A DNA stretch of 12,323 nt from an uncultured Bryobacterales bacterium (lineage in GTDB: Bacteria > Acidobacteriota > Terriglobia > Bryobacterales > UBA6623). The notes under the pieces were generated by a model. The model saw nothing but the letters and a program-made list of their open reading frames with translations, was not told the origin of the DNA and did not search any database. A program made the position numbers and the translations under genes. The DNA is taken from NCBI GenBank assembly GCA_946887065.1, contig CAMPKL010000044.1, positions 1 to 12,323 of the forward strand, read 5' to 3'. Of this stretch, positions 5,233-12,323 are shown piece by piece (position 1 is the first letter of the stretch; each line of letters begins with the position of its first letter).

Positions 5233-8200
5233 CTACATGAAGAAACGCACGCCTAGCTGAACGAGGCGAGAGAAGTTTCTCTGGCTGGTGATGTTGCCGA
5301 ATGAACCGCTGGTGATGGCGGTCGCCGGGTCGGCAAAGTACGGGGTGTTCGTTAAATTGAGGGCTTCACCACGGAATTGCGCCTTGATGCGCTCGCCGAT
5401 GCTGAAGGTCTTGAATACGGATGCGTCCATGTTCATCCAGGCGGGACCACGCAAGCTGATGTTGTATGGAAGGTTGCCGAAGGTGAGTTGGGGAGCGACG
5501 GAGAATGCATCGCGGCTGAGGTAGCCGGTCAGGCGATCGCCGATCGGACCCTCGATGACCGGCGTTTCCCCAGTGGCGTTGGGCCGTTGCGCACGGGCCG
5601 CAATGACGCTGTTGCTGTTGGACTGGGTGATGCCCAGCGGATAGCCGGTTTGCAAAACGGTGACGACGTTGAACGACCATCCGCCGAACAGTGCGTCCTT
5701 GAAGCCGTTGGCGCTGGAAAGCCAACGCTTGCCTGCGCCGAACGGCAATTCATACGTCGCCGCCAGCGATAGCCGGTGCGGCGAGTGTTCGTCGGAGATG
5801 CCGTATTCGTTAGACCCGTCGTAGATGTTCTGCCAGCTCGTGCCGGCCTCGAGCTCCGTCTTCTGCGACCAGGTGTAGGTGGTTTGCGCGGTCAAACCTT
5901 GGGCCATGCGGCGTTGCAGTTTGACGTAGATCGAGTGGTACCGGGCTTGGCCGAAATCGGAGTCCTGAATCTGAACGCGCGTATATTGGGGAAAAGGTTT
6001 CAGGAGTTGGGACCGCGAGACGGTCGGGTTGCCGATAGCCAAGGCGCCGCCGTTCCCGAAGAAAGGGTTGGCGACCGATTGGTTGAGCGACGACGCGCCC
6101 AGCGAGAAATAGACGGGATGAACCTGGTTGAGATCCCGGTCTATGTGCAAGTCGCGGCTAGTCGAGCCGATGTAGCCCAACGAGACGGCGAATCCGCTGG
6201 GAAGCTGTCTCTGCAGATCGAATGAGTACTGTTGGACATAACCGCCGCTTGCGGCGTTCCTGTCCGGCAGCGTTAAGTCCTGCCCGATTCCGGCAAGCGT
6301 GCCGGCGGCGTTGCCGACGATCGGCAGCAACCCGTCCGGGTAAGGATTCCGCAGCGAAGAGGCTGGGGTGAAGTTGTTGTCGAACGAGGCGATAATCGGA
6401 GTCGCCTGGGAGTAGCCGATGGCCGACTGAGCCGAGAATTCCTGCGGCGCCCAGAAGATGCCGTAGCCGCCGCGGATGACGGTTTTGTCATTCGCCGAAT
6501 AGGCGAAACCGAAGCGGGGGCCCCACTTGTTGCGCGGGTTGCCTGATTGCGAGCCGTTGCCGTCGATGCCGGCATAAAGCGGCGTGCCGAAGACGTCTAG
6601 CCCCGGAGGCGTCAGCGGGCTCGGAGCGTTCGCATCGAAGCCGACGAGGAAGTGATCGTCACGCTCCTGAGGAGCTGTTTCGTACTCGTAACGCAGACCG
6701 AAGTTCAGCGTGAGTTTGGTGTTGATGCGCACGTCGTCTTGAACGAAGATGCCGGTGTAACGGATGAAGTTGAAGAACGACTCGCCCACGGTGATGCTGC
6801 CGTCGGTCGGATAACCGAGCAGCATGGTTGCTACGTCGGCGCCGCTGTTGGCGTCCGAACGAGTTGGGTCCTTTCGCGTGAAGACGTTGGAGAATTCGAA
6901 CGAGCCGGGCCCGGACGTGGGTTGTTGGTCGGCATTGATCTGCCGATAGTCGAAGCCGACCTTCAAGCTGTGCTTGCCCATGAACTTCGAAACGGTGGCA
7001 TTCCAGCTCTTTGAGTGCAAGACGCTTTGGCTGATCGTCGCCCGGCCGCCATAGCTTTCCATGTTGCCCATCGTGATGACGGGGAAAGCCGGATTCTCAA
7101 CCAACGAAGTGTAGGAAGAAGGTAGGTTGAGCGAGGAGAGATCGAACCCCAGGCTGGTCGGCTTGGAGAAGTTCGGGAAACGGTTGAAGCCGTAGCGGAC
7201 CGCCACGACCATGGTCGGCGTGGGGGTGAGAATCGCGTTGACCTGGGTGGCGTCGACCTTGCGGAACAGCACGCTTTGACCGGGGGTCGCCACGTTGCCG
7301 AACCACTGGTTGCCGGGCTCCTGGCTGCCGTAGTGCAGGTACGACATGTTCATCTTCATCCAAGAAGTGATCTCCTGATCGAGCTTCCAGGTCGTTTGGT
7401 CGGCGCGGTTGTACGCCGGCACAGAGGCGTTGAAGTTGGAGTCCGCGTAGTAGCGGGCGTCCAAGTTGGGCAACGGATAGTAGGAGGCGATGGCCAATCC
7501 CGCCGGATCGACCCGCGAGCCGGGAAGGACATTGTTGACGAACGGCGTGCGGACGCCGGCCGCGGTTGTCGTTAGCGGATCGTAGACGAGGTTTAAGGCG
7601 CCGGTGGGGTTCAATGATTGGGAGAAGTCGCCCACGCGTTCCAGACCCGTTGGCACCTCAAGCAATGACGATGCCGATTCGGTCTGACGATAAGCTTCGC
7701 CCGAGATCCAGAAGAACGTCTTGTTGCGTCCGTCATAGACTTTCGGAATGATGACCGGTCCGCCGATCGAGCCGCCATAGTTACGGAATGGTTGCTCGAT
7801 GATCGGCGTGCCTTGCTGGTTGGCGAAGAAGTTGTTCGCCAGCATCTCGGTCTCGCGAATGTAGCCGAAGGCCGAGAAGTTGAGCCGGTTCGTGCCCGAA
7901 CGCAGCGTCGTGTTGAACGTGCCGCCGCCCGTGCGGCCCATTTCCGCGTCGTATGTGTTGGCCTGAACCTTCACTTCCTCGACGGCTTCGATCGAAGGAA
8001 TGATTACGGCGCGGTTGGATGAGTCGGTGATGGCCACGCCGTCGAGCGTGTAATTGTTGCCGCGGACCGGGCCGCCGGCGATGGAGATCGACGAAGAACC
8101 GCTTTGGTCCTGCATGCGATTGAATTTCGGGTTGCCGGTTTGCACAATGGCTTCCGACAACTTCGACATCATGAACGCGTTGCGTCCAAGGTTGGGAAGA

Positions 8201-8622
8201 TCGAGCAGCTTTTGGCGGTCGACGACCGTGCCGGTGGATGCGTTAGCGGTTTCGAGCAAAGGAACTTCCTCGGTGACGAAGATTTGCTCGGTGACGGCGC
8301 CGATCTCCATTTCGAGATCAACGGTGACGGCGGCCTGCGTGGAAATCACGACTCCGCTGCGTTCCAGCAGTTTGAAACCGGGCGAAGAAGCGCTAACGAC
8401 GTAGGTGGCTGGGTTCAAAGAGGCGAAGGCATATTCGCCGGATGGGGAAGAGACGGTGGATCGCTGCAGGCCCGTACCCTCATCCGTCAAAGCAACCATA
8501 GCACCGGGAATTACTGATCCGGATTGGTCCACCACACGGCCGCGAAGCGATCCATAGAAGCTCTGCGCACTTAAACCTCCGGCGCACAGCAGAAACACTA
8601 GGACTTGCGAGACTAACTTCAT
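5233..8622 (-). CDS. TonB-dependent outer-membrane receptor, Oar-like, with N-terminal carboxypeptidase-regulatory-like domain
   Basis: This 1129-residue protein starts with a Sec signal peptide (hydrophobic VLVFLLCAGG, likely cleaved after LSAQ near residue 20). Residues about 23-105 form a beta-sandwich of the carboxypeptidase-regulatory type (GRVVDQSGSVIPGA, then GEYAFASLNPATYVV). A plug domain follows at about 118-245, with NNYTLDGVAITD and VEEVKVQANTYDAEMGR. The rest is a large beta-barrel with typical segments such as FVQDDVRI, LTLNFGLRYEYE and NKWGPRFGFAY, ending in RLVQLGVRFFM. This layout is the Oar/OmpA-related family greatly expanded in Acidobacteria, usually with unknown substrates; peptides or polysaccharides are often suggested. 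AAGGAG (8628-8633 on the - strand) lies five bases before the ATG. It is full length with no internal break. The ligand cannot be told from sequence. Confidence 0.92.
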   Translation of the reverse strand: MKLVSQVLVFLLCAGGLSAQSFYGSLRGRVVDQSGSVIPGAMVALTDEGTGLQRSTVSSPSGEYAFASLNPATYVVSASSPGFKLLERSGVVISTQAAVTVDLEMEIGAVTEQIFVTEEVPLLETANASTGTVVDRQKLLDLPNLGRNAFMMSKLSEAIVQTGNPKFNRMQDQSGSSSISIAGGPVRGNNYTLDGVAITDSSNRAVIIPSIEAVEEVKVQANTYDAEMGRTGGGTFNTTLRSGTNRLNFSAFGYIRETEMLANNFFANQQGTPIIEQPFRNYGGSIGGPVIIPKVYDGRNKTFFWISGEAYRQTESASSLLEVPTGLERVGDFSQSLNPTGALNLVYDPLTTTAAGVRTPFVNNVLPGSRVDPAGLAIASYYPLPNLDARYYADSNFNASVPAYNRADQTTWKLDQEITSWMKMNMSYLHYGSQEPGNQWFGNVATPGQSVLFRKVDATQVNAILTPTPTMVVAVRYGFNRFPNFSKPTSLGFDLSSLNLPSSYTSLVENPAFPVITMGNMESYGGRATISQSVLHSKSWNATVSKFMGKHSLKVGFDYRQINADQQPTSGPGSFEFSNVFTRKDPTRSDANSGADVATMLLGYPTDGSITVGESFFNFIRYTGIFVQDDVRINTKLTLNFGLRYEYETAPQERDDHFLVGFDANAPSPLTPPGLDVFGTPLYAGIDGNGSQSGNPRNKWGPRFGFAYSANDKTVIRGGYGIFWAPQEFSAQSAIGYSQATPIIASFDNNFTPASSLRNPYPDGLLPIVGNAAGTLAGIGQDLTLPDRNAASGGYVQQYSFDLQRQLPSGFAVSLGYIGSTSRDLHIDRDLNQVHPVYFSLGASSLNQSVANPFFGNGGALAIGNPTVSRSQLLKPFPQYTRVQIQDSDFGQARYHSIYVKLQRRMAQGLTAQTTYTWSQKTELEAGTSWQNIYDGSNEYGISDEHSPHRLSLAATYELPFGAGKRWLSSANGFKDALFGGWSFNVVTVLQTGYPLGITQSNSNSVIAARAQRPNATGETPVIEGPIGDRLTGYLSRDAFSVAPQLTFGNLPYNISLRGPAWMNMDASVFKTFSIGERIKAQFRGEALNLTNTPYFADPATAITSGSFGNITSQRNFSRLVQLGVRFFM

Positions 8623-8677
8623 TTCATCTCCTTCTGGATTCTCTTTTGGAATTTTGCGAGGAGCGACTAGGCGGGAA

Positions 8678-8728
8678 CCCCGTTCGAGCGGGGCATCATC
8701 CCCGTGCAGCTACGCAGCCGCATCGGGG
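8678..8728 (-). promoter_or_regulatory. tandem hairpins between aminotransferase and receptor genes
   Basis: Two hairpins lie in the 169-base gap. The first met on the - strand pairs 8716-8728 with 8700-8711: CCCCG, a bulged A, TGC and GGCT around a GCGT loop. The second pairs CCCCG with CGGGG at 8678-8682 and 8689-8693. Neither has a T-run on the - strand. They could be a Rho-assisted terminator, an mRNA-stabilising element, or part of the receptor leader. No promoter for the receptor gene stands out in this gap. Confidence 0.4.
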
Positions 8729-8791
8729 GAAATCAGCAGGGCGGGGAAGATGCAGTTCATCCCTCGCGCCCTGAAAGTCTGGTGCGAATGC

Positions 8792-9976
8792 CTAGGCGGC
8801 TTTCGCGTCGAGGACTTTCGAGAAGGCCGCTTTGAACTTGGCCATCTCTTCTACGGTGCCGACCGAAACGCGGACGCGCTGCGGCCAAATGGCCCAGACA
8901 CGGCCGATGTAGACTTCGTGTTGGGCCATTGCTTGATTGACTTCCGCGCCGGTCATGCCGTCGACGGTCATCATGAAGAAGTTGCTTTCGGAAGGGATAA
9001 AGTCGATCCCTTTCTGGTTGAGGAAGGCGAATACGTCTTCGCGGACGCCTTTGGTGTAGGCCCTGCGCTCCGGCACGACCGTGCTTGACCGGAGACTCGC
9101 TGCCGCGCAGGCCATACCGGTGATGGGCAGCATGCCGCCGCCGGCGAAGGGGCCCATTTTCTCCAGCAGGTCCGGACGCGCGATGGCGGCGCCGGCGCGG
9201 ATACCGGCCATGCCGTAGGCCTTGGAGAAGGTGCGCAACACGACGACATCCTTGGCTTGAGCGACGAGATCGGTACAGGTCCTGGCGGTGTCGGAGAAGT
9301 GAATGTAGGCTTCGTCGACAACGACGACCGCATCGGCAGGCTTGTTCGCCAACAGATATTCGATGTCCTTGCGCGAGGTGATCGTGCCGGTCGGATTGTT
9401 GGGATTGCAAACGTAGTACGCCCCCGCGTTCGGGTCAGCCTTGATCATCGCTTCGACGTCATGGGACATGTCCGTGCGCAACGGCACGCGAACGGTTTTG
9501 GAGCCGATGTAGCTCGGAGCGCCGCCGCCGTAGCCTGGGTCGGCCATGGTCCAACTGCGGGTTGGAGAGGTGAATGCGCAGGCGGAGGCGGACAATGCGG
9601 GGCTGGAGCCGGCGAACACGCGCACGTGATCCGCGCCGACGCCCTCGGTATCTGCCTGGATGGCCGTGAAGTCCTGGGCTTCGCCGGTGGGAGAGTAGCG
9701 GCCACCTAGCGGCGCCACCTTGTAAATCGCTTCCAGCCCTTCCGCGCAGGGGCCGAGCGGATTCTCGTTTGAGCTGATGCGTACGGCGTTCGGACCCATC
9801 GCTTGCCGCCGGCCTCCTGCGGCGCGGTTCAAGCGGTTTTCCGCTTGTTGCGCCATGCTGAACTCGCTAAAAAACGGCAATGATCCAGCCGTCAACAACG
9901 TCGCCATGCGACCCAAATGACGACGGCTAAAGCCTCGTTCGAATAGAGACTCCTCTACTTCTCGTGAAAAGGACAT
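8792..9976 (-). CDS. Tat-exported HisC-like PLP aminotransferase (fold type I)
   Basis: Taken from the ATG at 9974-9976 this is 394 residues. Residues 17-36 (FSRRHLGRMATLLTAGSLPF) form a twin-arginine signal: RR, a polar residue, Leu, then a hydrophobic stretch. The mature part is a class I/II aminotransferase most like histidinol-phosphate aminotransferase: ISSNENPLGP (67-76), CNPNNPTGT (190-198), DEAY (221-224) and the PLP lysine K252 in RTFSKAYGMAGIR. A C-terminal arginine lies in RVRVSVGT. HisC itself is cytoplasmic, so an exported form is unlikely to serve histidine synthesis; the true amino donor and acceptor are unknown. The start is supported by AAGGAG (9987-9992, - strand) ten bases upstream and by the signal motif. 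A longer frame reaches 10207, but its extra 77 residues look non-coding and contain a good promoter. It lies upstream of, and codirectional with, the TonB receptor gene. Confidence 0.87.
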   Translation of the reverse strand: MSFSREVEESLFERGFSRRHLGRMATLLTAGSLPFFSEFSMAQQAENRLNRAAGGRRQAMGPNAVRISSNENPLGPCAEGLEAIYKVAPLGGRYSPTGEAQDFTAIQADTEGVGADHVRVFAGSSPALSASACAFTSPTRSWTMADPGYGGGAPSYIGSKTVRVPLRTDMSHDVEAMIKADPNAGAYYVCNPNNPTGTITSRKDIEYLLANKPADAVVVVDEAYIHFSDTARTCTDLVAQAKDVVVLRTFSKAYGMAGIRAGAAIARPDLLEKMGPFAGGGMLPITGMACAAASLRSSTVVPERRAYTKGVREDVFAFLNQKGIDFIPSESNFFMMTVDGMTGAEVNQAMAQHEVYIGRVWAIWPQRVRVSVGTVEEMAKFKAAFSKVLDAKAA

Positions 9977-10135
9977 CGCGAGACCACTCCTTAAAGTGTC
10001 AGACCAGCAGGTATTAAATTGGGGACTCAGCGCCTGGTGACTTGCGGCGCCGATAGGACGTTTGCTCGCGTGGAGCTTCCCCGAACAGCGATGGACCGCG
10101 GGGCTCGGCGGTTCATCAGGGACGTTGGATGCTTC

Positions 10136-10164
10136 TTTGTAACCAAAGATACGAAAAATGTCAA
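10136..10164 (-). promoter_or_regulatory. candidate promoter of the aminotransferase gene
   Basis: On the - strand, a perfect -35 TTGACA (10164-10159) is followed after 17 bases by TACAAA (10141-10136), a 4-of-6 match to TATAAT. Transcription would begin near 10129, leaving a leader of about 150 bases before the start codon at 9976. It lies inside the longer alternative reading frame, which argues against the upstream start. Confidence 0.5.
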
Positions 10165-10190
10165 TCAGAAATGGACTGGTTTGAGATCTC

Positions 10191-10232
10191 CTCTTGCACT
10201 TCGACAAGAGTTGGCGTATGCTCTTGTCGAAG
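10191..10232 (+). promoter_or_regulatory. padR promoter with overlapping inverted-repeat operator
   Basis: A perfect 12-bp inverted repeat, CTTCGACAAGAG (10199-10210) and CTCTTGTCGAAG (10221-10232), surrounds a 10-base spacer. A third half-site, CTCTTG, lies at 10191-10196. A promoter fits exactly on top: -35 TTGCAC (10194-10199), 17-base spacing, -10 TATGCT (10217-10222). The transcript would start near 10229, about 22 bases before the padR start codon. The repeat is a natural binding site for the dimeric PadR protein encoded next, which would block the promoter. Autoregulation is inferred from the geometry. Confidence 0.65.
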
Positions 10233-10251
10233 CCCTAGGGGTAAATCATCC

Positions 10252-10584
10252 ATGCAGGGAAATCGCATCGACTTGCCGCAAGGAACGCTGGATCTGCTGA
10301 TTCTGCGCAGCCTGCGGCTCGGTCCCAATCACGGTTGGGGCATCGCCGAACGCATCCAACAAGTGTCGAAGGAGGTGCTGCAAGTGCAACAGGGATCGCT
10401 TTATCCGGCCCTACATCGCCTTGAGCGCCGCGGCTGGATCAAAGCCGAGTGGGGGGCGTCGGAGAACAACCGCCGCGCCAAGTTTTACGAACTGACTCGC
10501 GCCGGTCGGAAACAACTGGAGTCAGAGACGGAGACGTGGCGCAAGCTGACCATCGCCGTCGGCCACGTGCTCGATACCGCCTAG
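10252..10584 (+). CDS. PadR-family transcriptional regulator, acidobacterial type
   Basis: This 110-residue winged-helix protein opens with [14 protein letters not shown] (8-21). It continues with [11 protein letters not shown] (27-37) and the recognition region [17 protein letters not shown] (47-63). The wing is [19 protein letters not shown] (72-90). This is the PadR subtype that almost always sits in front of an ABC-type permease without ATPase in Acidobacteria, as here, with an 11-base gap to the next start. It presumably represses its own promoter and the permease in response to an unknown ligand. The ATG at 10252 was chosen because homology begins right after it and because the promoter and operator end at 10232. 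Starting at the in-frame ATG at 10129 would add 41 unrelated residues across that operator. Confidence 0.92.
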   Translation: MQGNRIDLPQGTLDLLILRSLRLGPNHGWGIAERIQQVSKEVLQVQQGSLYPALHRLERRGWIKAEWGASENNRRAKFYELTRAGRKQLESETETWRKLTIAVGHVLDTA

Positions 10585-10595
10585 CGAGAGCCGCC

Positions 10596-12323
10596 ATGCT
10601 CAACGACGTGCTCTATCGCCTCCGCGCACTCGTCGGCCGCCGCCGCATCGAAGCGGAGCTTGATGAAGAGGTGCGCTTCCACTTTGAACAACAGGTCACA
10701 AAGAACGTGCGCGAGGGAATGCCGCAGCAAGAAGCCGTCCGCCAAGCGCGGTTGCTCTTCGGCGGCGTGGATGAAGTCAAAGAGGAATGCCGCGATGCGC
10801 GCGGGGTCAACTTTGTCGAATCGACTTGGCAAGACTTGCGCTACGCGGCGCGACGGTTGCGCACGAGCCCGGGCTTCACCGTGATCGCCGTCCTCTCGCT
10901 GGCGCTGGGCATCGGCGCGAATACGGCGATCTTTAGCCTGGTGGATGCGGTGTTGTTGCGCTCGCTGCCGGTTGAAAAGCCGGAAGAGCTGGAGCTGGTT
11001 CGGCGGGTCAGCACCGATTCCGCGCAGACGTATTTCACCTACCCGATGTACAGGGAAATCCGCGCTCAGTCGGAGGTCTTCGCGGGGGTTATCGGCCGCC
11101 TACCGCAAGTCGTTAGCGTGGTTTTTGATGGCAGGGCAAGTCGTAGGACGCTCGAACTTGCCACCGGGAACTACTTCTCTGTTCTTGGCGTACGCCCGGC
11201 AGCCGGCAGATTGTTGAACGAAAACGATGACCGCAATCCTGGGGAGCACGCAGTCGCGATTTTAAGTTTTCAGATATGGCGAGAACTCTTCTCCGAGGAC
11301 AAGGCCGTTCCCGGGAAGACGATTCGCATCAATGACCGCCCCTACACGGTTGTGGGAGTCGCCCCTCCGGGGTTCTTCGGCGTTGAAGTCGGCACGACAA
11401 CGGACGTCTGGGTCCCGACGATGCAGACGGAGGACTTTCTATCTGCGAGGGAACAAGGCAAGAGCTTGTTCGATTCGGACGCCGTCAGTTGGGTTACCAT
11501 CGTCGCGCGTCGCAATCCAGGCGTGAGCCAAGAGCAGGCAGAGACGGTATTGAATGTCCTCTACCAAAGGTTGTACGAGGCGAATTCGCCGGAGCCGAAC
11601 AAACCAAGTCGCTTCGCAATGGATTTAATGCCGGGCGGAAAGGGTTTTTCGCGGCTACGCGGAGCATTCGACAATCCGCTGTTTGTGTTGATGGTTTTGG
11701 TTTCTTTGATTCTAGCGCTCGCGTGCCTCAACGTCGCCAATTTGCTATTGGGGCGTTACGCTGCCCGCCGCGGTGAGATCGGAGTCCGGCTAGCACTTGG
11801 CGCCGGGCGCCTGCGATTGGCAAGACAACTGATTGCAGAAAGCGTGCTCCTGGGGTGCCTTGGAGCCGCAAGCGGTGTCCTCACATCTTTCTGGGGAATC
11901 AGCATATTAGTTGGCTACCTTCCAGAGGATCGAATACCGCTGCCGTTGCAATCGGCAGCTGACGCCCGCGTACTCGTTTTCGCCGCTGCGGTCTCATGTC
12001 TGTCGATCATGGCCTTCGGACTGGTTCCGGCCTGGAACTCAACGAGATCGAACGTCGTCGACTCGTTGCGCGACAGGAAACAGGCGCAGTCTCTACGTGG
12101 TCTGGACCTGCGAAGGCTCCTTGTAGTCGCTCAGCTGACGATGGCGCTGTTGCTGGTGGCCGACGGCGGCCTGTTCATCCAGAGTCTAAGGAATTTGGAT
12201 TCCATCGATCTAGGTATCGATACGAACAACGTCCTGATGGCGGGCATCAACCCCAAACAGAGCGGATACACGCCGGAGCGGACCAATGCGTTTTTCAGGG
12301 AGCTGGAAGCTCGTCTGCGCGAG
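10596..12323 (+). CDS. MacB/FtsX-type orphan permease (ADOP family), cut by the window edge
   Basis: The frame is open from the ATG at 10596 to the last base, giving 576 residues of a protein usually around 800-900 long. A charged N-terminal linker (about 1-90, with IEAELDEEVRFHFEQQ and EAVRQARLLFGG) is typical of permeases paired with PadR. The first membrane helix is about 94-125 (SLALGIGANTAIFSLVDAVL). A MacB-like periplasmic domain follows to about 355. Three FtsX-type membrane segments come next (about 360-390, 412-443, 458-482), containing the RRGEIGVRLALGAGR coupling motif. The second repeat begins with the helix at about 509-535. No ATP-binding partner is visible nearby, hence 'orphan'. 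Cargo is unknown; related MacB proteins are mechanotransmitters for export. The short gap after padR indicates one transcript. The true end lies outside the window. Confidence 0.9.
   Translation, partial: MLNDVLYRLRALVGRRRIEAELDEEVRFHFEQQVTKNVREGMPQQEAVRQARLLFGGVDEVKEECRDARGVNFVESTWQDLRYAARRLRTSPGFTVIAVLSLALGIGANTAIFSLVDAVLLRSLPVEKPEELELVRRVSTDSAQTYFTYPMYREIRAQSEVFAGVIGRLPQVVSVVFDGRASRRTLELATGNYFSVLGVRPAAGRLLNENDDRNPGEHAVAILSFQIWRELFSEDKAVPGKTIRINDRPYTVVGVAPPGFFGVEVGTTTDVWVPTMQTEDFLSAREQGKSLFDSDAVSWVTIVARRNPGVSQEQAETVLNVLYQRLYEANSPEPNKPSRFAMDLMPGGKGFSRLRGAFDNPLFVLMVLVSLILALACLNVANLLLGRYAARRGEIGVRLALGAGRLRLARQLIAESVLLGCLGAASGVLTSFWGISILVGYLPEDRIPLPLQSAADARVLVFAAAVSCLSIMAFGLVPAWNSTRSNVVDSLRDRKQAQSLRGLDLRRLLVVAQLTMALLLVADGGLFIQSLRNLDSIDLGIDTNNVLMAGINPKQSGYTPERTNAFFRELEARLRE

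Noticed and set aside
4857..5240. + strand open frame of 127 codons in the large intergenic gap
   Set aside because: The composition is Ser/Arg-rich and non-protein-like, no ribosome binding site is seen, it reads through the strong terminator hairpin at 5192-5228, and the opposite strand shows better homology-like signal.
9977..10207. N-terminal extension of the aminotransferase to the ATG at 10207
   Set aside because: The extra 77 residues are not protein-like, they would bury the twin-arginine signal, and the region contains a perfect TTGACA promoter element for the same strand.
10129..10251. Upstream ATG for padR
   Set aside because: It would translate across the promoter and operator palindrome and adds a Cys-rich stretch absent from PadR proteins.
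1..12323. Mobile element, prophage, CRISPR or RNA gene
   Set aside because: No transposase, integrase, terminal repeats, regularly spaced repeats, or tRNA/rRNA-like sequence was recognised on either strand.

Overview
The window looks like a piece of an Acidobacteria chromosome, most likely from the Bryobacter/Solibacter side of the phylum. This is inferred from gene families, not from a marker gene. It carries a large Oar-like TonB-dependent outer-membrane protein with an N-terminal carboxypeptidase-regulatory-like domain, and a PadR regulator directly followed by an MacB/FtsX-type permease with no ATPase (the 'acidobacterial duplicated orphan permease' arrangement). Base composition is moderately high in G+C. 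No tRNA, rRNA, CRISPR array, insertion sequence or phage gene was seen.

Layout. (1) Positions 126-2942, + strand: a tight four-gene operon, cysM - mec - cysO - moeZ. It encodes a complete protein-thiocarboxylate route to cysteine. CysO is a small sulfur-carrier protein, MoeZ adenylates and sulfurates its C-terminus, CysM uses the thiocarboxylate to make a CysO-cysteine adduct, and the JAMM peptidase Mec releases cysteine. CysO here ends Gly-Gly-Ile, so the peptidase probably also has to uncap the carrier first. (2) Positions 2986-4578, - strand: a Tat-exported vanadium-dependent haloperoxidase with the full vanadate-binding residue set in bromoperoxidase-like spacing. It converges on the cysteine operon across a short hairpin. 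(3) Positions 4579-5232: about 650 bp with no intact gene. It holds degraded - strand coding remnants, one clearly resembling the end of an NB-ARC-type ATPase domain, and strong hairpins or terminators.

(4) Positions 5233-8622, - strand: the 1129-residue TonB-dependent receptor. (5) Positions 8792-9976, - strand: a HisC-like PLP aminotransferase that carries a twin-arginine signal and so is probably periplasmic. (6) Positions 10252 to the right edge, + strand: padR plus a permease gene cut off by the end of the window. A 12-bp perfect inverted repeat overlaps a plausible promoter just upstream of padR, which fits autorepression. The aminotransferase and padR are divergently transcribed from a shared region of about 275 bp.

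The three - strand genes all encode proteins destined for the cell envelope. They point the same way but are separated by gaps and hairpins, so a shared function is only a possibility. The most interesting items are the Ile-capped CysO pathway, the bromoperoxidase-like enzyme, the exported aminotransferase, the PadR operator and the decayed regulator remnant.
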